Of a stretch of 64,000 nucleotides of DNA, positions 25,601-34,668 are shown in pieces. Every line of letters starts with the position of its first letter. Within the stretch, counting starts at the first letter, position 1. Origin of the DNA: Arbacia lixula (taxonomy: Eukaryota; Echinodermata; Echinoidea; Arbacioida; Arbaciidae); NCBI GenBank assembly GCA_963669155.1, contig OZ022595.1:18697371-18761370 (forward strand), read 5' to 3'. The notes below the pieces were generated by a model. The model searched no databases and had not been told where the DNA came from. It worked only from the letters and a program-made list of their open reading frames with translations. A program made the translations under genes and the position numbers.

Positions 25601-26847
25601 AATAGATGTATTACTGCTTTCTAGAGATGTGTATTACAATGGGTGGCGGCATGCCAGACGTACCTGACCTGACCACACTTTTTTTGTATGCCTTTAACAA
25701 TGTTTTGCACTGAAACCTGAATTACAGTAACGTGTACACAATGACAACTTGCTCATAAAGAACAAATTTCTTGAATCTCTTGAGTAGTGTTTTTATATAG
25801 CTTAACCTGGATAGTGAATATGTGATAATGTTTCAAATTAGTTTTTATTAATATATGTGTTTTACTTTATAATATTAGGTGTACCTCGCAAGACAAGAAT
25901 TCACAGATCATGGCTCAATAGCATGGAAGTTTGACCTGAGTGGGTCAGGATTGATCATCGATCGGGTCAAGGTCCGGGCAAGCAGCACGACGTATGAGAA
26001 TGCACAAGTCCAGTGGACCCTTATGGGTGACAACAGCTCAACAAAACTGGATGGCTCAGGTATGGAGTAATGTCATTACAGGTTTCACCTGGCTGTATTC
26101 AACACTGTCTGCTGAGATCACCTGTCTTTAAAGGGCATATACTGTACTGGGAAGGCAAAAAACCCTTCAAAATGTAATTGTTAGCAATCTTTTTGCCAAC
26201 AATTACAATAACAATTACATTTTGAAGGTTTTTTGCCTTCCCAGTACAGTATATGCCCTTTTAAGAACAATTAGCTTTAATTCTTTTCAAGCAATTTGCA
26301 TATGATTACACCTGTTTACAAAGACTACACTCTAAAGATTCTATTGACTTTCATGTTGATGTTTTTTTTCTTCAAAGAACAATTAGCTTAAATTCTTTTC
26401 AATCAATTTGCATATGATTACACCTGTTTACAAAGACTACACTCTAAAGACTCTGTTGACTTTCATGTTGATGTTTTTTTTTATGCCTCTGAAACATAGT
26501 CGCCAGATGGCATGATTTTGGGTTATCCATCCGTATGTTTGTCCGTCCATCCGGATCTCACTTATGCAATTACTGAAAGAATAATTGACCAAATTTCATC
26601 AAACTAAGTGCACAGAAAACACAGATGTTCATATCACTACTAATGTCCAAGTCAATATCTGTTTCCCTCTGTGTAAAACTCAGATACAGTCCATGAAGTC
26701 AGCGACATGGCAGGCTCTGTGCACTTACAGCTGAAAGCTAAGCTGAGCGGAGGACTGATGTGGCAGCACACGCAGCTCTTCCGACAGGCGGACAACACCC
26801 GCAACGAATACCCCCTGGACGTATGTGTCTACCTAAAAGAGGGCTAG
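13518..26847 (+). CDS. NGLY1: peptide-N(4)-(N-acetyl-beta-glucosaminyl)asparagine amidase (peptide:N-glycanase), complete, 12 coding exons
   Basis: A cytosolic deglycosylase that cleaves N-glycans from misfolded glycoproteins extracted from the ER, upstream of proteasomal degradation. The spliced frame is 617 codons, close to the ~650 of vertebrate NGLY1. An N-terminal PUB domain (about residues 8-105), which in the family binds p97/VCP-type partners, is followed by a zinc-stabilised transglutaminase-like core with CxxC pairs at Cys209/212 and Cys241/244. The catalytic triad is Cys267 (GRCGEWAN), His294 (DHVWTE) and Asp311 (LHTDPCE). The C-terminal PAW mannose-binding domain covers about 440-617 and includes WQHTQLFRQ. 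All introns are GT-AG and phases agree at every junction. The start at 13518 was chosen because the PUB domain follows at once; an in-frame Met at 13356 would add 54 residues with no likeness I recognise. A second Met lies at 13524. Confidence 0.95.
14451..14565 (+). CDS. NGLY1: NGLY1 exon 2 (PUB domain)
   Basis: The acceptor is TTCCAG. It encodes [17 protein letters not shown] to [12 protein letters not shown], the core PUB signature. The donor GAG|GTGAGA leaves phase 0. Confidence 0.95.
14988..15113 (+). CDS. NGLY1: NGLY1 exon 3 (end of PUB domain)
   Basis: The acceptor is TGCTAG. It encodes [15 protein letters not shown] to NNLLFVQ. The donor CAG|GTAAGC leaves phase 0. Confidence 0.92.
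15364..15660 (+). repeat. dispersed repeat family K with nuclear-receptor-like half sites
   Basis: It lies in NGLY1 intron 3. It shares CCATCC..GGATCTCA.TTA and TAATTGACCAAA.TTCATCAA with 26490-26650. It contains AGGTCAAAGG (15511-15520) and a further AGGTCAA at 15531, the half-site sequence used by nuclear receptors. Confidence 0.7.
15965..16127 (+). CDS. NGLY1: NGLY1 exon 4 (linker before catalytic core)
   Basis: The acceptor is TACAG. It encodes [20 protein letters not shown] to HHISSAST, matching the vertebrate VLVYENPALQEKA-type segment. The donor CAG|GTACAT leaves phase 1. Confidence 0.93.
16218..16771. mobile_element. MITE family A, copy 2, inside NGLY1 intron 4
   Basis: A ~554 bp element bounded by AGGGTTACTAAATT and its mirror AATTTAGTAACCCT, with TTAA on both sides (16214-16217 and 16772-16775). 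Terminal inverted repeats are about 165 bp and the middle is unique. It resembles 2334-2900 over its whole length, so the two come from one family. It sits well away from both intron edges and should not disturb splicing. Confidence 0.9.
17141..17375 (+). CDS. NGLY1: NGLY1 exon 5 (zinc-binding CxxC pairs)
   Basis: The acceptor is ATCCAG. It encodes [16 protein letters not shown], then CQGCGG and YTCPQC, the two zinc-ligand pairs of the family, and ends at ERFPR. The donor AAG|GTGGGT leaves phase 2. Confidence 0.96.
17448..18989 (-). mobile_element. DIRS-type tyrosine-recombinase retrotransposon fossil in NGLY1 intron 5
   Basis: On the minus strand there is gag-like sequence (about 18989-17816) and, further along, the C-terminal part of a tyrosine recombinase (about 17819-17448). 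Both have the character of DIRS/Ngaro-type elements. No reverse transcriptase part is recognised, and the whole is only about 1.5 kb against 5-6 kb for family members. It is broken, with several breaks. It contains a near-identical 282-bp direct duplication (listed separately), which implies at least one recent rearrangement. Terminal repeats were not identified. Confidence 0.75.
17785..18348. repeat. 282-bp direct duplication inside the DIRS-type fossil
   Basis: The segment 17785-18066 recurs at 18067-18348 almost without differences. Near-identity means the duplication is much younger than the element is likely to be, unless it is an assembly artefact. Confidence 0.95.
19487..19608 (+). CDS. 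NGLY1: NGLY1 exon 6 (catalytic cysteine)
   Basis: The acceptor is CTCTAG. It encodes [20 protein letters not shown] and continues [19 protein letters not shown]. The nucleophile is the Cys in GRCGEW. The donor CAG|GTGAGG leaves phase 1. Confidence 0.97.
19641..20145. repeat. dispersed GTCTATA..CAGG repeat (family T), split by a nested MITE
   Basis: In NGLY1 intron 6, pieces on both sides of MITE-B (GGTGGTCTATATGTGCAGGT at the left; GGTCTATATGGGCAGGTGG, then AGACAGATTTCACTGT, at the right) match the family T repeats at 28927-29100, 40876-41046 and 58063-58168. MITE-B therefore landed in an older family T repeat. Confidence 0.75.
19671..20035. mobile_element. MITE family B, fullest copy (365 bp, TTAA target)
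   Basis: The ends AGGGAATATACTGTACTGGG and CCCAGTACAGTATATTCCCT are exact mirrors. The left flank is TTAA, the right TTAG. The arms pair over most of the element. Relatives lie at 26132-26260, 28590-28796 and 1806-1905. It has no coding capacity. Confidence 0.88.
20610..20755 (+). CDS. NGLY1: NGLY1 exon 7 (catalytic His and Asp)
   Basis: The acceptor is GCTAG. It encodes [20 protein letters not shown] and then [20 protein letters not shown]. It holds the His of DHVW and the Asp of HTDPCE that complete the triad. The donor GAG|GTAGGA leaves phase 0. Confidence 0.97.
21011..22365 (+). repeat. 76-bp satellite, about 18 copies, in NGLY1 intron 7
   Basis: Each unit reads roughly CATGGGCTCATTCACTGTG, TTATAAATCAATGGTCTCTT, CATGCCTTGGTACTAA, GAGGGTTAACCCTC. 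The last block is a perfect 14-bp palindrome, and GGTA on one side is mirrored by TACC on the other. Copies differ by a few bases. The array ends about 45 bp before the exon 8 acceptor. Confidence 0.97.
22412..22522 (+). CDS. NGLY1: NGLY1 exon 8
   Basis: The acceptor is GCACAG. It encodes [20 protein letters not shown] and on to CIDRLNQG, the end of the core domain. The donor GGG|GTATGT leaves phase 0. Confidence 0.95.
23336..23453. mobile_element. small fold-back element, family D, copy 2
   Basis: It lies in NGLY1 intron 8. CTTTATTCATGAAACCTTAC is mirrored by AAGATTTCATGAATATGCCC, with CTAGCAAGTTGTGAAAGTGCA and a matching inner arm. It is related to 4327-4436. Confidence 0.65.
23556..23747 (+). 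CDS. NGLY1: NGLY1 exon 9 (start of PAW region)
   Basis: The acceptor is TGTAG. It encodes [44 protein letters not shown]. The FLSPKT and AWRVARGE motifs match vertebrate NGLY1. The donor CAG|GTGAGA leaves phase 0. Confidence 0.95.
24131..24335 (-). mobile_element. LINE 3' end fragment (family L2b)
   Basis: In NGLY1 intron 9, on the minus strand, the last codons of a LINE frame ([20 protein letters not shown], then stop) are followed by ~100 bp of 3' UTR and an (ATT)n tail at 24131-24151. It is almost the same as the longer copy at 52231-52750. Strongly 5'-truncated. Confidence 0.85.
24340..24510 (+). repeat. dispersed repeat family J, copy 1
   Basis: It shares CAGATACT.AGCAG, GGCTATGAATA.ACTT, GCAGTTCCA and GACCAGGGTT.ACAAA, in the same order, with about 61865-62062 in NBEAL. 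Confidence 0.65.
24513..24740 (+). repeat. ~114-bp tandem duplication in NGLY1 intron 9
   Basis: Two copies of a block with CCTGTGAGATTGAT, TTGATTTGATTTGATTTAAT and AGCTTAATAGAAATGGCAGA, a few bases apart in sequence. Confidence 0.9.
24998..25180 (+). CDS. NGLY1: NGLY1 exon 10 (PAW domain)
   Basis: The acceptor is TTTTCAG. It encodes [35 protein letters not shown] to KHESDWKM. The donor ATG|GTGAGA leaves phase 0. Confidence 0.95.
25879..26059 (+). CDS. NGLY1: NGLY1 exon 11 (PAW domain)
   Basis: The acceptor is TATTAG. It encodes [20 protein letters not shown], then [20 protein letters not shown]. The donor CAG|GTATGG leaves phase 1. Confidence 0.95.
26132..26260. mobile_element. MITE family B, 129-bp near-perfect palindrome
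   Basis: In NGLY1 intron 11. AGGGCATATACTGTACTGGG at the left mirrors CCCAGTACAGTATATGCCCT at the right, and the arms meet with almost no loop. TTAA lies on the left, with TTTTAA on the right. It is an internally deleted family B member. Confidence 0.88.
26265..26486 (+). repeat. ~110-bp tandem duplication in NGLY1 intron 11
   Basis: Two copies of GAACAATTAGCTT.AATTCT, TTTGCATATGATTACACC and GACTTTCATGTTGATGTTTT, each ending in a T run. Confidence 0.92.
26490..26650 (+). repeat. dispersed repeat family K, copy 2
   Basis: Related to 15364-15660: a CCATCC-rich start, GGATCTCACTTA, AATAATTGACCAAATTTCAT. It ends ~35 bp before NGLY1 exon 12. Confidence 0.65.
26684..26847 (+). CDS. NGLY1: NGLY1 exon 12 (terminal coding exon)
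   Basis: The acceptor is ACTCAG. It encodes [32 protein letters not shown], then a TAG stop at 26845-26847. WQHTQLFRQ is the conserved end of NGLY1. Confidence 0.95.
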
Positions 26848-26919
26848 ACTCCCTGTCGTCACACACCCTGTGCCACTGCCACATCTTGGTACTAGTAGCA
26901 GTGCATCGGAAAGGAACTT

Positions 26920-27135
26920 TAAGGTTCGTTCAGATGGAAGTGGTTCACCGCTCCCGCTTCACGTGAAGACTTTTCTACCTAGAGGTCCTCCTCTCCGAAG
27001 GAACGTGAACTGCTTTGGCATTTATATACGGTTGAACACAACTGTTCCTGTGGTTTTGCTGCGCTGTGAGAACACTAGCGCTAAACTGAATGCGGCAGCT
27101 GCTACCCGCTTCCGTCTGAACACACATTACTCTAA
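26920..27135. mobile_element. fold-back element, family H
   Basis: GTTCAGATGGAAGTGG near the left end is mirrored by CCGCTTCCGTCTGAAC near the right. It is ~210 bp, G+C-richer than its surroundings, with no coding capacity. Confidence 0.6.
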
Positions 27136-28589
27136 CTAAGTCTATCAAATCGTAGCTAACTACCGGCTGCAACATGTCCAGCGGAACATTAAGATGGTGT
27201 AATTTTAACAGGCAGTCGCAGTGGCATGAAATCAAGTTAAATTCAAGTTCAAGTTAGCAACAAATGAATCTTGCCTCATTCCGGTGAATGAGCAGGATCA
27301 GTGTAACATGGTGAATCAGCGGAGAGGTGGATCCCTTGAATGGTTGAAGTAGAATCCAGCACTTTCCATGTGACATAGAAATTCAATGCGATTAATAGTT
27401 AAGGGTCAGAGGTCAGTGCTGGATTGTGGTGGGTGTCGTGGGTCAAGAATAGCGATGTCATTTTAATCAGCCTCATGCATCCATCTCTGTTGAATCTGTT
27501 CTTCCTGAAGATTGACTCACTGTTGTATGCATCTAATGGCCTTGCACAACCCCCCAAAATTCCTTGGTCTGTGTCTTGTAATCTGCCTCTCTTCTTGCCT
27601 CTGGGGCATTCCTGCTAGCGTGACTGCCTTTACAAAGACTGCAATTGATCGATTGATTGGAGTTAGTGATTACCACAAGGTAAATGGTTGCAGTTGGGTT
27701 ACCCCTGATATTAATGCTGTTACCACTGAAACTTACCGCTGGCTCTTTCAAGCAATATATATGAACTAATTATTAATGATTAGAGTAACCAATCCTTCGG
27801 CCGCTGCCTGTTTTGGGCAAGTGAACATGGTAGGTTGGACTTCTTCACATCACAAGACTTCTTATTCTCCTTGTTCATACTTCTTACATTCCCATTCACC
27901 AATGAATCACCACCTAGAATCATTAGAATGAGTTATTCCATTTGTTTTGCTCTATCTTAATTCTCAGCTGTCAGCTGAGATGGAAACTCTCCCTCTATCA
28001 GCTCCTTACCAGATACCACCTCTTGTATTAGAAATTATTTTTCCTTACATGCTACATTTTCACCTCGCTTGAGCGCTGTTTGTAACTATGTCTATAGCAC
28101 ACCCTCTTTCTTTCGAGCATATGTAAGTATCATCATTGCATCAGAGAGTTGTAACCTTTTTTTTTTTACAATGTGACATTTTCTAATAGAGCCAATCATG
28201 ACACATGATTACGTTATGAATTTCCATTTGTTCATAATAGATTTGATCTCAATGTCTCAGATGTACCATGTATGATTCTAAGTTATCTCACATTTTATTT
28301 CATATATATTTATGTTTTATCTCTTGCTGATGTGATCAGATTGTATATCATTTACAAATGAAATGCTAACAAGTGTAATACAAAGATGATCTTTGAATGT
28401 TGTAGTATTATTAATGTTGATTGTCAAAAGTACTCACAGATATAGTTGCAACTCATCACAAATTAGAACACAATGGCATCTCCTGATAGGCAGATTGCAA
28501 AGAAATAATCATCAAAATGGTTGGGCATGATTCTTGTTAAGACGGATGCTCCCTCATAAAGAAACATGAGCATGTAGAATGACAACTTG

Positions 28590-28796
28590 GGAATGCTTTT
28601 GTCAAACCTTCGGGCCAAACACTTTGAGGATTTGTGATTTAGTCACTATTTACTCCAAATATGGATTGTTTGAGGGCAAATAACTTTCAGCAAGTTTCTA
28701 AAATGGACAATACATGAATTTAAGACCATTGGCAAGAAGATTGCTCCCGATCACCTTTTGAAGGCTTTTTTGTCTTCCAAGTACAGTATATGCCCT
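28590..28796. mobile_element. MITE family B, right-hand part
   Basis: It matches the second half of 19671-20035: GAGGGCAAATAACTTTCAGC, AATGGACAATACATGAATTT, CAGTATATGCCCT next to TTAA (28797-28800). The left arm is missing. Confidence 0.8.
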
Positions 28797-28926
28797 TTAA
28801 AAAGCACATTCTCAAGTTGTCATTTTTGGTATGAAGCATTTTATTTTAATGGGCTTCAGCTATAACTATAACTCTCAGTTTGCTTTATGTTTGGTTTGGC
28901 TAACAAATCATATGTTATGAATATAC

Positions 28927-29100
28927 AAACCTGTCTATAGTGGCCACCCAAGGGAAACAAAAATTGTGGCCTTTATAGACAGGTGGCTGCTATAGACAGG
29001 CTCTTTATGATCTATCTCCGGGGGAATTATTTTAGTGGCCACTATAGACAGGTTGGCTGCTATAGACAGGTGGCCACTAAGACAGGTTTGACAGGTTTGA
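28927..29100. repeat. dispersed repeat family T (CCTGTCTATA / TATAGACAGG)
   Basis: ACCTGTCTATAGTGGCCACC followed by repeated GGCTGCTATAGACAGG and TGGCCACTA. It is internally palindromic. It is kin to repeats at 19641-20145, 40876-41046 and 58063-58168. Confidence 0.75.
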
Positions 29101-29560
29101 CACATATATATAGACGTGTGTAACTATCATTCAAATAGGTTTCAAATGAAGTTTAATGTGTCAATCACCTCTAAGCAGTACTGATCAAACTTTTATATCA
29201 GCATTACCATATATGCACTGTGCATTATCAACCTCTACATTAATTGTGAATTTATTTAAATGGTGTACAGATTATAAGAAAAGATATGCTTTCAAATCAT
29301 CTGTGATTAGACTATTGTGGTCCATGTACTTATTTCTGTAATTTCAGGTCTTGTGCGTTGATGTCATACGTGATCTTTATTGGCGTATCTCACTATGAAT
29401 ATTTGCAAGGTACATTGTGCAGTATATGGAAACTTTAAGCCAGTTGGTCGTTGCAATATGCGAATGAACAGACAAGTAATTATACAATAGACCCTGGGTC
29501 ATTTGTACCACTTATACCACTTTCGTACTGACGGCCAAAGTGGACTTAATCCCGAGTCCA

Positions 29561-29719
29561 GGGCCCTATTGCATAAAATTTACCATTGATGGTAACTTTT
29601 CTATCAATGGTAACTTGTATGGCAACCATGAATTTGATTGGCTGTTGAGCAATGTTACCATGGTAGTTACCATTGATGATAGAGTTACTATTAATGGTAA
29701 GTTTTATGCAATGGGGCCC
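29561..29719. mobile_element. fold-back MITE, family C, copy 1
   Basis: GGGCCCTATTGCATAAAATT is mirrored by AGTTTTATGCAATGGGGCCC. Inside, TTACCATTGATGGTAACTT pairs with its inverse near the other end. 159 bp. Confidence 0.88.
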
Positions 29720-29896
29720 AGGAGGAGTTACTCCACTATATGAAGGACAGTATGAATAGAGATTTCTTTTATCTGGTTTCAAAGCAGAGTACTCAACCCA
29801 CCTCGAGAAGAGGGTTACACACCAAGTTACTCAGCACCGCTGCAGTGCTTGCCAGTTAGTCCAGATACTGGCCGTATTTTATCATCCGCCTCTTCT

Positions 29897-30070
29897 CCCA
29901 CACACATTACGCCACTGATTCACATAGTACGCACACCGCGCCAGACCACTGATTGCGCGATTCCACGAATCTGTCCGCCCGAAAAAAATCCAGGGTGAAA
30001 ATTTTTTGTATGTGATGCGCCACCAACGTTTGTTGTCGGCGGATTGCTAAATACAGTCCAGGGGGTGGAC
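29897..30070 (+). repeat. dispersed repeat family I, copy 2
   Basis: The plus-strand match to the reverse complement of 5786-5940, diverging after about 30000. Confidence 0.75.
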
Positions 30071-30205
30071 TACTAGCCAGTATGAAAGGGGATGTATAGT
30101 CAGTCCACAGTTCAAGTTTATCAACTCAACCCGGAGTTACTCTGGAGTATTAAACTCCCCTTTGCCGTCAGTATGAAAATGGTATTACATAGCCTAGGCT
30201 GAGCA

Positions 30206-30363
30206 GGGCCCTATTGCATAAAACTTACCATCCATGGTAACTCTGCTGTCAATGGTAATTACCATGGTAACAATGCATGAGAGCCAATCAAATTCAAGAT
30301 TTCCTTAGAAGTTGCCATTGATAGCAAAGTTACCACCAATGATAAGTTTTATGCAACAGGACC
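30206..30363. mobile_element. fold-back MITE, family C, copy 2
   Basis: GGGCCCTATTGCATAAAACT is mirrored by TAAGTTTTATGCAACAGGAC. 158 bp, ~490 bp after copy 1. Confidence 0.88.
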
Positions 30364-30840
30364 CAGACGAATAATGATACAATAGACCCTGGGTCATTTG
30401 TACCACATGCATAGCTCAGGCTCTAAAGCTGTGGAATACACAACTAAGTCTGGAAACGACAAAGTCTGGAAACAACTAAGTCTGGCGATAAGAACTAAAT
30501 CTTGTTTTTCGACTTGTTTTGATTTATTTTTACTTGTTTTTTGTTCATTTACAGGATGGAGCACGCTACCCATACTAGGGGTGTATGCCTAAAATTTCTT
30601 CGTAAAAAGAACTAAATCCTCATAACATGCATTTTATTGTCATGTGACCTTGAATGCTAGGAACTTGGCAGCTATGCCCAAATGTCTGAATACATATATC
30701 AAGGAGATCATTGTACTTATACATCATTATGAATCTAATGTATTACATGTTCATTAGTGATTTATGTTGAGAGTATTGCAGGGAATTATATGTATTGTTT
30801 TCAAATTTTACAACTTATGTACATTGGATAAAATATGGAA

Positions 30841-30850
30841 ATTAAATAAA
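30841..30850 (+). terminator. candidate polyadenylation signal for NGLY1
   Basis: Overlapping ATTAAA and AATAAA, with a GT-rich patch (TATGGTTTGAGGG) about 40 bp further on. About 4.0 kb after the stop codon, so only a candidate. Confidence 0.35.
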
Positions 30851-31374
30851 ATTTCATAAAGTGACATTTGAAATGAAAAAAAAAATTATGGTTTGAGGGC
30901 TTCATTGTATTCATTATGTCAAGAACTTGCCATGTTCTGACAAGAATAATTTTGTCTGATTTTTCCTTCAATACTCACAAATTTACATCTCTGATTTTGT
31001 TGCGTTCATATCAGACAGCGTGTCCATTCACTATGTTTTTTTTTTCATTCAAGTCTATTTTTTCCTTCACATTAGATGCGTAAGGTTAGGTGCAAAATGA
31101 AAAGACATGTAGGGAATTGGAATGTCAGTTCAGATTTTTGATCAGCAAATCAATTTTTTGGGGAATGTGTATTATCCACTGACTTGAATGAAACAATACC
31201 CTTGCCTTTATCCTGCTTTAATATGGATTTTTGAACAAAGTTAGAATACCAACTAAAAAGCTAAGACAGTGTCTGAATACCACCCCAGTACTACTCCCTT
31301 CCTTGACTTGTTTAATTTCTCACACATCGCAGTAACAAATCAGTCAACAGGCATTTCTTGAAATAAAGCCGTCT

Positions 31375-31380
31375 TTTATT
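31375..31380 (-). terminator. distal candidate polyadenylation signal, minus strand
   Basis: AATAAA on the minus strand, ~530 bp beyond the NGLY1 candidate on the opposite strand. A GATGTGTGAG patch follows ~45 bp later. Confidence 0.3.
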
Positions 31381-33977
31381 AATTTTCTCTCATTGATATA
31401 AATTACGTCAGATCAATTAATATCTCTTGATAGTTCATGATACAACAAATAGTTCTATTTACCTGCTACTTTACACCTCTGCCAGTAATATAAAAATGCA
31501 TATGATTTTCACCTTAGGTTTGTCATAAACATACTAAATACATTTCTTTGTGCCATACAGTGTTGTACACAAAAATATAACACATACTAGTCTACCATCA
31601 AGGCAGCTTAACTTTATATCTTACTTCGACCCAGTAACAAAGCATTTTTAAGATACAGTACACACATGTAAAACTACAATGACTTAACAGATCATTACAC
31701 ATATACATGATTATTCCAATATATGAGCATTTGATGTACAATAATTTTTATTAGATTTTGCTCTTGCATGTACGTGCTACATTATTGTACATATAAATTA
31801 AAGTTTTATTAGACAAGACCACTTCAGCTCTGAATAGACACATGTACATGAACCAGTTACTGGAGGCTTCTGTCCACCGATTACTCTGAAGCATGTCTTT
31901 GCTTCAAGACCTTTTCTTTATTTTGACAATGTGATAGTGCTGACACTACAGACCTAATGAAAATACAAATAAAAATCACATCAGAGGGTATAACATACAA
32001 CATATTAAACATAACTGTACATGAACGATGACAAGTTGCACCATGTACATGTAAGTAAACAGTTCAGACATAACAGAATAAGTTGAACAGTTAGGTTGTC
32101 TTTAATTTGCACCATCTCATAGGCATCTCTCACTGTCCCAATGCTGACAAATGCTTCATAAAACAGAGAATGCCCATTGTAACACCAACTATACTCATGA
32201 CTTGTAAGATCTCATATAGACCATTTTTTGAATAGTTCTGGAACAGAGACCGATGTTTATGCCTAGCTGGTGGTACAATAGGTACACTTCATTTGTATCA
32301 TATAAACAGACGCCACTGAGCTGGCATTCACCTATGACCTAATGCACTTTACTACATGTACATGTACTGCACATGTCGTAAAGGCACCTTGACATTCCAT
32401 GCATCTGAGCAGTACATATTTAAATGTGATATCAGAGTAAAATTCCATTTCAACCATTTGTGATACAAACAATCAAATAAACTTCCCTTTATATGAAAAA
32501 TAGATATATTTGGTAAGTTGGTAAGGGTGGAGGAGATAGGGTAGGTAGAGAGAGGAGAGAGATAGGGGTGGGGGAGAGAGAAGGGAGATGTGGGGGGTGG
32601 GGGGCAAAAGGGGCGAGACAGGGGCTAGAGAGCAAGTAAACAAAGTCTAACATGATTACTGTGACTTATCACAGATGTCATTAGCAAGGTACAGGGTACA
32701 AACACAGGTATAGATGACACACAGGATGCATGTCAACATTGAAAGTACAATCACAAGAAAAAATACACATCGAAAAAATGGTACATATTGCAAAACGTTT
32801 TGGAATGAATACAGGGTAGCAGAGGAATTTTGTATCAAGTCTGGCAGGATAATCTACATGTTCATAGAGTAGGTAAATGTATGTATTTATAGACGAATAA
32901 TGACAGTATCTTAGAAAATACATTTGTACACAAGCTTGTAGGATTATATACAACACAAATATAACAGAAATGTAAAACCAAATGTATATTTACTAGAGAT
33001 AAATTCAAATTTCATAAACATGATATTAATATTTTTACTTGCATGACATACAGTATTGAAATTTGGTGACTAAATAGACATTGTTACTGGTAATTCACTG
33101 CAATAAATGCAACACCTATACTTGGTTTTATTATGAAGCTATCACAAAAAGGTTACATAAACTTTGTTGCCTCAAACCAAATATTTCAATGAATATTTCA
33201 TAGTGACATTAAAATCAAGCTACATGTTTTATTGTTTAGGGCATATTAATCAGAAATATGTGATAAAATACCAACCAAAAAAGGAATTACCTGAGAAAAG
33301 TTTATTTTTTTTTTCTCATGATGGTAAGAGAATCAAATGTTAATAATGAGAAAATAACTTCTGCAAGATAAGAATGATGTGGTGGTAAATTCTGGTATTC
33401 TACTCTCCAGTAATATATAATTTGGTATCACAGCCCCCAAATCAAGGAAAAGCTCTAGAAAATGTTACAAATATATATGATATAAATATTCAGACTGGTG
33501 AGAATATTTTACGAACAAAACAAGCATGGGTATATCTCCTAGTTCCTTTCTTAGCAACATTTCAAAACTCCTCTAGCTGCATCTTTGGAAGATTAGCATC
33601 ACTCACCAGCAACATTTTCTTTCTACAGAAGATAGATATAACTCTCGAAGAAAAATACAATTGTATATAGAACAGTAGAAATTTGAAACAAGAATTATAC
33701 CAAGTATGAAATATTAATCACATGAACATTTATCGTAATTATGAGCATGAACAAAAGTATTTGAAACATTCGACTGCCACAAAGTCAATGAATATGCTTC
33801 CACTTCTTTGTTAACTTCATCTGGTTGAAATTGAAAATCTTTCATGCTCAAAAAAGGTTTTATTTGATTGAAATTGTACAATTATATAGTTCATAGTTAG
33901 AATCAAATCATTCAATTTCTAGTAATCACAAATAATGTCATTTTGGGCTATTTTCAGCCAAGTTTGGCAAAGTTCAT

Positions 33978-33990
33978 TGACCTTTGACCT
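33978..33990 (-). promoter_or_regulatory. perfect DR1-type nuclear receptor motif
   Basis: TGACCTTTGACCT, i.e. AGGTCAAAGGTCA on the minus strand: two half sites one base apart. A near copy lies at 34118-34130 and another at 49960-49972, each after AAGTTCA, so they belong to a dispersed repeat. Whether any is functional is unknown. Confidence 0.5.
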
Positions 33991-34195
33991 CTTGCTACTT
34001 TGACTGCTAGTATTTAAATATAATTCTCAATCCTTGTATCAAGTTTGATTAAGATGTGATTATTCTATTTAATGGTTATTTTGGAAAAATATTGTAGCCA
34101 ATTTTGGCTAAGTTCAATTACCTTTGACCTTTCAGGAATTTTACAAATCAGTTGTTTCTCCATCTTTGTACAATGTTTGGTTGGACAGCCCAAAA

Positions 34196-34668
34196 ACATA
34201 CTACCCCCGCCACTTTATATAAGTCTTCATTAGCCCGATGTGGCAAAATAGCTAGCTATTTGCATCTTCATTAGCTAGATTAGGCAAAATAGCTATCTGT
34301 TTGGTCGAGAAAATTTCCCAAGAAATCTTGGGCTAGATGGCCAAAGAGCGAGCTAGTTTGCTGAGCGTCTTCATAAGCCTGAAACTGTCACAATCCCATC
34401 ATGCATCAGCGCGCACTGAGGCATTGCTTACGTTAGGTTTTTGTATGTGCGTGAAGGCAAGCTCACAACCGAAGCCATGCGGCCGTGGCCTATTTCCGTC
34501 TCGCGCTACGCATGCGCGAACATCAGGATAATCTATGCATCCCGAGCTCATGCTTACGTATCACAACTTTTGAGCTTATGAAGACGTGATTGCAACATCA
34601 GGCTTGTTTCCCCGATCAGCAAACTAGCTTGCTACTTTGTCTGATCGGGCTAATGTAGACGCATCTTA
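34196..34668. mobile_element. fold-back element, family G, nested inverted repeats
   Basis: The outer arms are GTCTTCATTAGCCCGAT against ATCGGGCTAATGTAGAC. The inner arms are GTCTTCATAAGC against GCTTATGAAGAC. The middle is rich in CpG (GCGCGCACTG, GCGGCCGTGG, TCTCGCGCTACGCATGCGCG) in an otherwise AT-rich region. Confidence 0.7.

Larger units (their letters stand above)
26848..31374 (+). other. NGLY1 3' UTR and/or intergenic flank
   Basis: No recognisable coding sequence. It is rich in fold-back repeats (26920-27135, 28590-28796, 29561-29719, 30206-30363) and family T and I repeats. The first polyadenylation-like hexamers I can point to on the plus strand are overlapping ATTAAA/AATAAA at 30841-30850, so a 4-kb 3' UTR is possible but unproven. 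Confidence 0.5.
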
